NCBI GenBank assembly: GCA_964235765.1
Contig: CAXSDH010000009.1
Span: forward strand, 1 to 64,000
Source: JAVVHH01 sp964235765
GTDB taxonomy: Bacteria > Pseudomonadota > Alphaproteobacteria > Acetobacterales > Acetobacteraceae
DNA: 64,000 bases
Reading direction: 5' to 3'
Shown: piece by piece, positions 52,892-60,397 of the stretch
Position numbering within the stretch: the stretch's first letter is position 1
Layout: each line of letters opens with the position of its first letter
Notes under the pieces: generated by a model
Told to the model about the DNA's origin: nothing
The model's input: the letters and a program-made list of their open reading frames with translations, nothing else
The model's database searches: none
Made by a program: the position numbers and the translations under genes

Positions 52892-53954
52892 CCGGCTCGC
52901 GCAGTAGGGCGTCGACGATCACCGCCCGCCGCGCGTAGGTGTGCTCGGCGAGGATGCGCGCCTGGGCGGCCCTGCCGATCCGGCGCGCTCGCTCGGGCGT
53001 CAGATGCCGCAAGTGCTCGGCCACGTCCGCGCCGTCACGGGCCACCAGCACCTCCGTGTCCGGCCGCAGGAACAATTCGATCCCTTCCCAGGCGTCGGTG
53101 ATAAGGCAGGCGGCGGCGCCGGCGGCTTCGAACACGCGGGTGGCGGGCGAAAAGCCGACGGCCGCCATGCTGTCCCGCGCGACGTTGAGCACCGCTGCGG
53201 CCGAGCAGTTGAAGGCGTTGTGGTCGGCCGTGCCGACATGCCCGATCGCCGTTACGTTGGGCGGCATCGGCTTGTCATGCCAGCCGTTGCCGCCCAGCAG
53301 GAACGTCTGGCCCGGGCATCGGGACGCGGCATCGAGGAAGAACGCCGCCACCCGCGCCTCCCGGTCCGGCAGGCGATTGGCGAGAAAGGCGAGGTCGGCG
53401 CGGAAGCGGGGCTCGGGGGCAACCGGATGGTGCGTCGCCGGGTCGAGCGCGTTGTACACCGGCACGCAGCGTCGGGCGCCGAGTTCCGTATAGGCCGCGA
53501 CCACCGGGGGCCCGCCGCCATAGGTCAGCACGAGATCGAGATGGGGCAGCGCGGCCCGCATCGGGTGCGCGGCGTCGGCGCGGATGGCTTCGAGCGTGGC
53601 GGCGGCGTCCACATCCCAGAATATGCGGAGCGCGCCGGGCCGGGCATGTTCGACGATGCCCGCCAGCAGTTCGTCGTCGAACACGCCCACGCCGCTGGCC
53701 TTGATCACCACATCGGCGGCGGCGGCCTCGGCCAGCACCCCGCGCAGCCCATCCGCGGTCGCGGGATAGACCGTGACGTCAGCGTAGTCCGGCGGCGCGA
53801 TGTCGCGATGGCTCTGCCGGTCGAAAGCGTCCGGTTCGTAGAAGGCGATGCTATGCCCCAGCGGCGCCAGGGCGCTCAGCATGCCGCGGTAATAGGTGGC
53901 CGCACCGTTCCAATAGGACGACAGCAGGCTCGACCCGTAGAAGGCGATCTTCAT
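52875..53954 (-). CDS. CgeB-type glycosyltransferase (last gene of glycan cluster)
   Basis: This is a 359-residue GT-B glycosyltransferase. The N-terminus (MKIAFYGSSLLSSYWNGA, then YYRGML) and the C-terminal nucleotide-sugar block (VFEAAGAAACLITD) match CgeB/GT1-type proteins found in spore-coat and surface glycan loci. Its start overlaps the preceding gene (ATGA at 53951-53954). It shares opening pattern, length and C-terminal layout with the neighbour at 53951-55042, so the two are probably old duplicates. Sugar and acceptor are unknown. Confidence 0.85.
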   Translation of the reverse strand: MKIAFYGSSLLSSYWNGAATYYRGMLSALAPLGHSIAFYEPDAFDRQSHRDIAPPDYADVTVYPATADGLRGVLAEAAAADVVIKASGVGVFDDELLAGIVEHARPGALRIFWDVDAAATLEAIRADAAHPMRAALPHLDLVLTYGGGPPVVAAYTELGARRCVPVYNALDPATHHPVAPEPRFRADLAFLANRLPDREARVAAFFLDAASRCPGQTFLLGGNGWHDKPMPPNVTAIGHVGTADHNAFNCSAAAVLNVARDSMAAVGFSPATRVFEAAGAAACLITDAWEGIELFLRPDTEVLVARDGADVAEHLRHLTPERARRIGRAAQARILAEHTYARRAVIVDALLREPALAPR

Positions 53955-55042
53955 CGGGCATCAAGCCTTTCCAGGATATGCAGCAGTTCATCGACCCGGT
54001 GTGCGCAGGTGTGGCGCGCCCGGATCGTCGCCAGCCCATGGGCGGCCAGGCCGGCCCGGAGTTCGGGATCCCGGGTCAGTGCCCCGAGATAGGCCTGCAT
54101 CGCCCCACCGTCGGCGGCCACCAGGTAGTCCGTGCCTGGCGTGAACAGGCCCTCGGAGTCGTCCCATGGGGCCGAGATGAGCGGGATGCCGCACGCGAGG
54201 GCCTCGAACACGCGGATGGTTGGGATGCCGGGCAGGCTCGTCGTGTAGAAGCGGCGGGGCACGTGCACGGTCAGCAGGTGCTGCGCGAACACTTCCGGCG
54301 CACGATGGTTCGGCAGCCACGAGCGGTAATGCGCGCCGTAGCGGGCCAGCAGCGCCCGGGCCTCGTCAGGGTAGCGGACGCCGTAGACGTCGAGCGGCAG
54401 GTGCAGCGCGGCCGTCGGTTGCAGCAGGAACGCCTCCAGTTCGGCGGTCCGCTCGCCGTCTCCCCAATTGCCGATCCAGACCGCGCCTTGGCGCGCCGTC
54501 TCGGCTGCAGGCGGATGGAACAGCCGGATGTCGGCCGCCTCGTGCCAAACGAACACGCGGCCACCCCAGCCCCAGCCGCGATACACCTCCGCCAGGGTTT
54601 CCCCAAAGGCCAGCACGCCATCGTACCCGTCGAGATCGTAGGCGCGCATCGCCGCGGGATCGCTCACGGCGCGGTGGTGCGTGTCATGGAACAGCAAGGT
54701 GAACGCCCCGCCGGCTTTCCGCAGGGCGGCGATGCGCGCGACGAGGCCGGGCTCGTTCCATTCATGCACGATGACGACGTCTGCGCCGCCGGTCAGCAAT
54801 GCCGGGTCGGCGCCGGGCGCATACACCGTGCTGGCCAGTTCGGGATAGGCGGCGGACCACGCCTGCGCCGCCTCGAGGCCCGCATCCTGCTCGAGGTTGT
54901 GGCGGCTCCAAGCGCCGGCCGGCTCGTACGCGGTAACGTCATGGCCGCGCGCCACCAGATCCCGCAACACGCCGCGGAGGAAGTGGGCGTTGCCGTGGTT
55001 CCAGCACGAGGCGAGCGAATGGGTAAAGTAGACGAAGCGCAT
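53951..55042 (-). CDS. CgeB-type glycosyltransferase (fifth gene of glycan cluster)
   Basis: This 363-residue protein has the same overall plan as its downstream neighbour. The opening is MRFVYFTHSLASCWNHGNA, then HFLRGVLRDL. The C-terminal donor block is VFEALACGIPLISAPWDDSEG, where the second half carries the conserved Glu. There is no signal peptide or membrane helix, so it acts in the cytoplasm. Its ATG shares a base with the stop of the GT4 gene (TGATG), and its stop overlaps the next start. Confidence 0.87.
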   Translation of the reverse strand: MRFVYFTHSLASCWNHGNAHFLRGVLRDLVARGHDVTAYEPAGAWSRHNLEQDAGLEAAQAWSAAYPELASTVYAPGADPALLTGGADVVIVHEWNEPGLVARIAALRKAGGAFTLLFHDTHHRAVSDPAAMRAYDLDGYDGVLAFGETLAEVYRGWGWGGRVFVWHEAADIRLFHPPAAETARQGAVWIGNWGDGERTAELEAFLLQPTAALHLPLDVYGVRYPDEARALLARYGAHYRSWLPNHRAPEVFAQHLLTVHVPRRFYTTSLPGIPTIRVFEALACGIPLISAPWDDSEGLFTPGTDYLVAADGGAMQAYLGALTRDPELRAGLAAHGLATIRARHTCAHRVDELLHILERLDAR

Positions 55043-56130
55043 CAGACGCAGGCGCCGACGCTGCGATGGGTGTCGAGCGTGGCGCGGACCATCGCATCGA
55101 TCGTGTAGCGCGCCGCTCTCTCCTGGGCGCCGCCATCACCGGGCTGGTCCAGGGCTGCACGAAGGGCCGGCAGCAGCGCCGCCTCGTTGGCCACCAGGGT
55201 TGCAGCACCGTCCCAGAGTTCGCGAAAGCTCGGAATGTCGGACAGCACGAGCCGCATGCCGGCCCGCGCGGCCTCAAGCACAGCGAGGCCAAACGGCTCG
55301 TAGCGCGCCATGGAGCAGAACACCGACGCCCGGGCGAAGGCGCCCGCCATGCCTGCGAGGTCGAGCGTGCCGAGAAGATCGAGGTTCGGCAACGAGATCG
55401 CCTCGCCGTTCGGCCCGTTGATGGGCCCGGCCGCCCGGACAGGCGCGCCAACATGCGGCGCAACGCGGTCGAGCGCCGCAACCCCCTTCCCCTCATCCCA
55501 CAATCGGCCGGCCGTCAATATTGCGCGTGGCCGCTGCTTGTTCTCACGCTGCCGGAACGGGGCGCCGTTATGCACGACGCGGACCGGCACCGGTCCATAA
55601 GCCTGCTGCAACGCCGCCGCGTGCGCCGCAGAGGGCGCAATCACCGCCGCAGCCCTGCGCAAGCCCTCCGCCGCCGCCGCCGTCCGCCATCGGAAATCCG
55701 GGGGCATGGGGCCGCCCCGCACGGCCTGCCACCAGGTGGCCACGCAGGAATGCGCCACCGCCACCACGGGCGCGGGCCACGGCCCGTGCTCCTGGCCTTG
55801 GCCCACCAGCGCCGGCGCATGCAGGTGCACGCTGGCCGCGCCCGCCTCCGCCGCAAGGCGGATCAGCCCGGCGGTGGCGTGCGCCAGGTCGGCCGGACCC
55901 TCTGCTGTCCAGTCCAGCGGCAGGCCGGTCTGCACGAGCCGCAGCCTCGCCGCCGCGGCTTCCGCGCGCTGCGACTGGCTCGGCTCCGGCCCCAGCACCG
56001 CGAGCAGCGTGGGCACGCCCCGTTCCGCAAAGCCGGCCGCGAGATCCAGAGTGTAGCGCCAGACACCACCCACCGCGTCCGTCGTCATCAGCACACGGGG
56101 TTGGCCGCCGGCGTTCAGCCCCTCAGGCAC
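55042..56130 (-). CDS. GT4 glycosyltransferase (fourth gene of glycan cluster)
   Basis: This is a 362-residue glycosyltransferase with a GT4 layout. Near the N-terminus is TTDAVGGVWRYTLDLAAGF, a GT4 acceptor motif. The donor half holds AILTAGRLWDEGKG and YEPFGLAVLEAARAGM, the latter with the E-x7-E pair. The start is a GTG at 56130 that overlaps the radical SAM gene by 16 bp; an ATG at 56088 is possible but would leave the start after the strand that begins the fold. It is unrelated in sequence to the two CgeB-type enzymes. Confidence 0.87.
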   Translation of the reverse strand: MPEGLNAGGQPRVLMTTDAVGGVWRYTLDLAAGFAERGVPTLLAVLGPEPSQSQRAEAAAARLRLVQTGLPLDWTAEGPADLAHATAGLIRLAAEAGAASVHLHAPALVGQGQEHGPWPAPVVAVAHSCVATWWQAVRGGPMPPDFRWRTAAAAEGLRRAAAVIAPSAAHAAALQQAYGPVPVRVVHNGAPFRQRENKQRPRAILTAGRLWDEGKGVAALDRVAPHVGAPVRAAGPINGPNGEAISLPNLDLLGTLDLAGMAGAFARASVFCSMARYEPFGLAVLEAARAGMRLVLSDIPSFRELWDGAATLVANEAALLPALRAALDQPGDGGAQERAARYTIDAMVRATLDTHRSVGACV

Positions 56131-57407
56131 GCCTGCTCCAGCTCGGGCAGCGGCAGCGGGCGGTCCTCCTGGATGTCGGAGAAGCGGCTGAACTGGCCGA
56201 GATAGTGCGTGTGCGCCCGCTCCCAGGCCTGGTCATCGGGCAGGCCGAACAGGCGGCGGTAATCGGGCGAGCTGGGATAGGGATAGAGCGGCACCGGGTC
56301 ATTGGCCCACACGCCGTTCGCCTTCAGGCCGTCACGCCAGGCCGCCACCATCACCGCGTCGTCGTCCGCCACTTCGAGCAGGTTGGCCTGGACGAACGGT
56401 ACGTACCGCCGGGCCAGCACCAGAAGGCCGGCCAACTCGTCGGTGGTCAGCTTGCATCGCTTGTCGAGCGCGGCGCGGCCGTCTTCCGTCAGGCTTTCCA
56501 CCCCGGCCTCTATGGACACGCAGCCCGCGCGGCCCAGCAACTCCAGCATCTCGGGCTTCCAAAGGTCGATCCGCGTCTGCACGCCGAACTGGATGGGGCG
56601 CGCGACCAGCGCCTCGAGCAGGGCGCGGTTGGGCAGGAAGATCTCGTCGATGAAATAGAGGTATTGCACCCCTTGCGCGACCAGGCCGTCGATCTCGGTC
56701 AGCAGCGGGCCCAGGTCGCGCCGGCGATACTTGTCGCGGAAGTCGATCTTGGCGCAGAAGCTGCATGAATAGGGACAGCCGCGCGATGCCTCGACCTCGG
56801 CTCCGGGCCCCTCGGCCGGGCGGTCGAAGCGGTGATGATGGTGGTGGTGCCGCCGCACCCATTCATCGGGCCAGCGCAACGCGGGCTGGCCGGTGAAGCG
56901 CGTCGCCTGCGGGCCGCCGGACTGGCGCAACACGCCGGCACGCAGCACGGCGGTGCCGGGCACCTCCCCGGGAACGCCGCCGGCCGCCAAGGCAGCGACC
57001 ACCTCCTCGCACTCGCCCATGACGACCGCCGCCACGCCCAGCTTGGCGAGCGTGGCGGCCGGCGTGGCCGACCCGTGCGGCCCCACCGCCACCGTCAGGC
57101 CGCCCTGGCCACCCAAGGCCTCCAGCATCTCACGCGGCACCCGCAATTCTGGGGGCGCGCATCGCCAGAACAGGTAACTCGGCGCGGTGGCCACCACGGT
57201 CATCGCGGGTTCGAACCGGCGCACCTCCCCGCCCAGTTCGGCGTAGCTCTGGCCCATGAGGTGGCCGTCCAGCATCAGGACTTCGTGGCCATCCCGTTCC
57301 AGCAACGCCCGGCAATAGCCTAGTTCCAAAGGTAAGTGCGGCTCGCGGCACCCGAAGTAGATGCTGCCCTGGAATGTCCAGGGCGGGTTGACCAGGGCGA
57401 CCTTCAT
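56115..57407 (-). CDS. B12-binding domain radical SAM protein (third gene of glycan cluster)
   Basis: This is a 430-residue protein. Residues 1-140 form a cobalamin-binding Rossmann domain with the lower-ligand motif D47-x-H49-x2-G52 (DGHLMG). The radical SAM domain has C211, C215 and C218 in RGCPYSCSFCAK, ligands for the [4Fe-4S] cluster. A run of six histidines at 187-192 lies in the linker. Class B radical SAM enzymes of this layout often methylate unactivated carbons or rearrange ligands. I recall a family described as a B12-binding radical SAM protein of the rhizo-twelve oligosaccharide system (TIGR04295), which this may be; that is memory, not a search. Start and stop overlap both neighbours. 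Confidence 0.88.
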   Translation of the reverse strand: MKVALVNPPWTFQGSIYFGCREPHLPLELGYCRALLERDGHEVLMLDGHLMGQSYAELGGEVRRFEPAMTVVATAPSYLFWRCAPPELRVPREMLEALGGQGGLTVAVGPHGSATPAATLAKLGVAAVVMGECEEVVAALAAGGVPGEVPGTAVLRAGVLRQSGGPQATRFTGQPALRWPDEWVRRHHHHHHRFDRPAEGPGAEVEASRGCPYSCSFCAKIDFRDKYRRRDLGPLLTEIDGLVAQGVQYLYFIDEIFLPNRALLEALVARPIQFGVQTRIDLWKPEMLELLGRAGCVSIEAGVESLTEDGRAALDKRCKLTTDELAGLLVLARRYVPFVQANLLEVADDDAVMVAAWRDGLKANGVWANDPVPLYPYPSSPDYRRLFGLPDDQAWERAHTHYLGQFSRFSDIQEDRPLPLPELEQACLRG

Positions 57408-58453
57408 TGCGCAGCGGTCTCCAGCACTTGCCGCTCGCCGGCGATCCAGGTCGCCAGGCGGCGCAAGCCATCCCGCCAGTCCACGGCCGGGCCGAGCGCC
57501 AGGGCGTGGCGGGCGCGGCCGGTGTCGGCTACGAAGTATCGCTGGTCGCCGGGCCGCCAGTCGGAGAACCGCAGGTCGGGCACGCGGCCGGTGACCTCGC
57601 CGATTTCGGCCAGCACTTGCAGCAGGGTGACCGCGTTGTCCGGCCCGCCGCCCAGGTTGAACGCCTGGCCGGACACCTGCCCGATGCGCTCCCAGGCGGC
57701 CAAGTAGGCATCCACCGCGTCGTCCACGTACAGCACGTCCCGCACCTGGCGCCCATCGCCGTAGATGCTGATCGGCCGGCCAGCCTGCACGGAATACAGG
57801 AAATGGGCGAGCCATCCCTGGTCCTCGGTGCCGAGCTGGCGCGGGCCGTAGATGCAACTCATCCGCAGCACGCAGGCGGGCACGCCGTAGCCCCGGGCGT
57901 AATCGAGCACATACTGGTCGGCCGCTCCCTTGGAGCAGCCGTAGGGCGTGTAGAAGCTGAGCGGCCGGTCCTCGCCGATCCCCCGCGCGCGGAGGCCCGG
58001 ATCTTCCGGCAGATAGGCGTCGCCGTCCCGCGCGAGCGGGATGTCGGCGAGGTTGCCGTACACCTTGTTGGTGCTGGCGAACACGATCGGCGGCGGCACG
58101 GCCTGCCGGCGGATCGCCTCCAGCACGTGCAAGGTGCCGCGCAGGTTGACGTCAAAATCCCCCTCGGGGTCGGCCAGGCTGGTCGTGACTGCCACCTGCG
58201 CGGCCAGGTGGAACACTGCGCCGGCTGCATCCACCGCGCGGTCGAGCCGGTCGCGGTCGCGCAGGTCGGCGATGATCGGGGTGATACGGCTTCCGTGGCG
58301 GCGGCGCAGCCAGTCCAGGTTCGCCTCTACGCCCGGCCGGGCCAAGGCGTCGAACACCAGAACATCCCGGCCCATCCCGGCCAGCCGGTCCGCCAAGTTG
58401 CTGCCGATGAATCCGGCGCCGCCGGTGACCAGGACGGGCCGGGCCGCCATCAT
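57404..58453 (-). CDS. NAD-dependent sugar epimerase (CDP-paratose-2-epimerase-like)
   Basis: This 349-residue extended SDR acts on nucleotide sugars. The NAD motif is VTGGAGFIGSNLADRL. The next block, VFDALARPGVEANLDWLRRR, strongly resembles the CDP-paratose/tyvelose 2-epimerase group. The active site shows STNKVYG and the catalytic Tyr/Lys as YGCSK. It would make the activated sugar used by the cluster glycosyltransferases. It overlaps the upstream epimerase and the radical SAM gene by 4 bp each (ATGA). Confidence 0.88.
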   Translation of the reverse strand: MMAARPVLVTGGAGFIGSNLADRLAGMGRDVLVFDALARPGVEANLDWLRRRHGSRITPIIADLRDRDRLDRAVDAAGAVFHLAAQVAVTTSLADPEGDFDVNLRGTLHVLEAIRRQAVPPPIVFASTNKVYGNLADIPLARDGDAYLPEDPGLRARGIGEDRPLSFYTPYGCSKGAADQYVLDYARGYGVPACVLRMSCIYGPRQLGTEDQGWLAHFLYSVQAGRPISIYGDGRQVRDVLYVDDAVDAYLAAWERIGQVSGQAFNLGGGPDNAVTLLQVLAEIGEVTGRVPDLRFSDWRPGDQRYFVADTGRARHALALGPAVDWRDGLRRLATWIAGERQVLETAAQ

Positions 58454-59562
58454 GCCACCAGGCCGCGCTGCTCGAGCTCGCGCCGCGCATCATGCACGCG
58501 GTCCTCGGCCTGCTGCTCGCGCACCCAATCGGCCAGCTCGCCCAGGCTGTCATCGAAGGTGCGGCGCGGCTGGAACCCCAGCACGTCGCGCGCCAGCGAA
58601 ATGTCAGCAAAGCAGTGGCGGATATCACCGGTGCGGGCCTTGCCCATCACCTCGGGCACGAGGTGCGGCACCCCCATGGCCTGCGCCAATGCGGCGCCGA
58701 CCTGCAAGATGCTGACATCCCGACCGCTGCCGATGTTGAACACCTGGCCCGGCGCGTGCGGGTGCTCGAGCGCCAGCAGGAAGGCACGCGCCACGTCCTC
58801 CACATGGATGAAATCGCGGCGCTGCTCGCCATCCTCGAACACCATCGGGCGCTCGCGGTTCTGCAGCCGCGACGCAAAGATGGCCAGTACGCCGGTATAG
58901 GGATTGGAGAGCGCCTGCCCCGGCCCGAAAACGTTGAACAGCCGCAAGGCCACGCCCTGCATCCCGTACGCCGGGGCCACCGTCAGCGTGAGCCGCTCCT
59001 GCACGTACTTGGTCAGCGCATATACCGAGGCGAGGTTCGGCCGCTTCCACTCCGGCGTCGCCATGGGCTGGAGAGGCAGGCCATCGGGCCCAACCGGGTC
59101 CCATCCCGCGCCGTTGCGCTGCGCGGGACGGGTCACGTCGTCCATCCGCTCCCCGGCGGCCGAGCGATACAGGCCCTCGCCATAGACGCTCATGGAACTC
59201 GCGACCACGACGCGGGACACCGGGTGATCGATCAGCGCCTGGAACAGCACCGCCGTCCCGCCGTCGTTCACCGAAACGTAGCGGTCGATCGCATACATGC
59301 TCTGGCCGACGCCCACCTCGGCCGCCAGGTGGATCACGCTGTCCACCCCGTCGAGCGCGGCCGTGACCCGGTCGAGGTCGCGCACGTCGGCGCGGATCAG
59401 CTCGACCTCGCCCAGCACCGGATGGCGAGAGGCGCTGCGGCTGTGCACCTGCTCGATCAAGCTGTCGAGCACGCGAACCTCGTAGCCGCGTTGCAGCAGC
59501 ATGCTGGCCACATGGCACCCGATGAACCCTGCCCCACCCGTTACGAGCACCCGTGTGGTCAT
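58450..59562 (-). CDS. NAD-dependent epimerase/dehydratase (first gene of glycan cluster)
   Basis: This is a 370-residue extended SDR. The NAD motif is VLVTGGAGFIGCHVASML. The catalytic region has SSMSVYGEG and the Tyr/Lys pair in YALTKYVQE. The insertion with PATPEW-like text (PLQPMATPEWKRPN) before the Tyr is longer than in GalE. It could be a 4-epimerase or 4,6-dehydratase. The ATG at 59562 follows GGAG; a longer frame to 59646 is rejected. It is the first gene of the cluster, and the 166 bp upstream (59563-59728) must hold the promoter, in which I cannot identify a convincing -35/-10 pair. Confidence 0.88.
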   Translation of the reverse strand: MTTRVLVTGGAGFIGCHVASMLLQRGYEVRVLDSLIEQVHSRSASRHPVLGEVELIRADVRDLDRVTAALDGVDSVIHLAAEVGVGQSMYAIDRYVSVNDGGTAVLFQALIDHPVSRVVVASSMSVYGEGLYRSAAGERMDDVTRPAQRNGAGWDPVGPDGLPLQPMATPEWKRPNLASVYALTKYVQERLTLTVAPAYGMQGVALRLFNVFGPGQALSNPYTGVLAIFASRLQNRERPMVFEDGEQRRDFIHVEDVARAFLLALEHPHAPGQVFNIGSGRDVSILQVGAALAQAMGVPHLVPEVMGKARTGDIRHCFADISLARDVLGFQPRRTFDDSLGELADWVREQQAEDRVHDARRELEQRGLVA

Positions 59563-59728
59563 GCCTACGATCTCTCCTTCGCCGAGCGTAACTTCATCTA
59601 CAAAGCCGCCCCTCGGGGCAACCCCCCGAATGCTGAGCTGTCTCACAAACGCGCTTGTAGCCTCGCTTTTTAAGGGCAGAGCCGGCCGGAACGCTCACAA
59701 TCTCGTGATCGCAGTAGTGAGGAAATGG

Positions 59729-60397
59729 TCAGGCAGCCTGCCCCGCCAGCACGCGCTGCGCCTTCAGCAACGCTTCGGCAAAGGTGTCGGCCGGCACGGC
59801 GCCTGAGAACAGGACGTGGTTGTCGAGCGCAAAGGTGGGCACGCCGTTCACCCCGGCCCGGCGCACCGCCTCGTCCTCCGATACCACCTCGGCATGGCCC
59901 GCGCCGCTCGCGAGATAGGCTTCGGCCGCCGGGCGCGCCAACCCGGCCGCCTCCGCCGCTTCGGCCAGCACGGTCCGGCTGCCGATGTCGCGGCCCTCCA
60001 CGAAGTAGTCCTGGAACAGCCGGTCCACGACGGCATCCTGCCGCCCCTGCTCGCCCGCCCAGCGGATAAGCCGGTGAGCGTCGACCGTATTCGGCGTGCG
60101 CTGCATCCTGTCGTGCCGGATTTCGATCCCGGCCGCCGAGGCCGCATCCGCCACCCGCTGGTCGAGCTCGCGCGATCGCTCGAGGCTGCCGAACTTCGCG
60201 CGCCGGTATTCGTCGCGCGCCACGCCCGCTTCCGGCATGTCCGGATTGAGCTGGAACGGCCGCCAATTGACTTGGAAGTGCAATCCCTGCGCCCCGAGCT
60301 GCTTCAGCGCCGCTTGCATGTGCTGCTTGCCGACGAAGCACCAGGGGCAAATCACATCCGAAAACACGTCGAGTTGGTTCACCGCGGCCTCCATCAT
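59729..60397 (-). CDS. DsbA/FrnE-family thioredoxin-fold oxidoreductase
   Basis: This is a 222-residue DsbA-like protein without a signal peptide, so cytoplasmic. The redox motif is CPWC at 17-20 (VICPWCFVGK) and the cis-Pro loop is VNGVPTFALDN. The sequence between them (WRPFQLNPDMPEAG) is typical of FrnE and of polyketide-synthesis-associated DsbA proteins. It overlaps the biotin carboxylase gene by 4 bp (ATGA; a tandem ATG ATG at its start). Why it would be coupled to a carboxylase is not clear; protection of thiols or a CoA-related redox role are guesses. Confidence 0.92.
   Translation of the reverse strand: MMEAAVNQLDVFSDVICPWCFVGKQHMQAALKQLGAQGLHFQVNWRPFQLNPDMPEAGVARDEYRRAKFGSLERSRELDQRVADAASAAGIEIRHDRMQRTPNTVDAHRLIRWAGEQGRQDAVVDRLFQDYFVEGRDIGSRTVLAEAAEAAGLARPAAEAYLASGAGHAEVVSEDEAVRRAGVNGVPTFALDNHVLFSGAVPADTFAEALLKAQRVLAGQAA

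Noticed and set aside
59563..59728. Possible riboswitch (cobalamin) in the leader of the B12-radical SAM cluster
   Set aside because: No B12-box-like sequence or extended paired structure was seen; only a short GCCCC/GGGGC pairing near 59608-59619.
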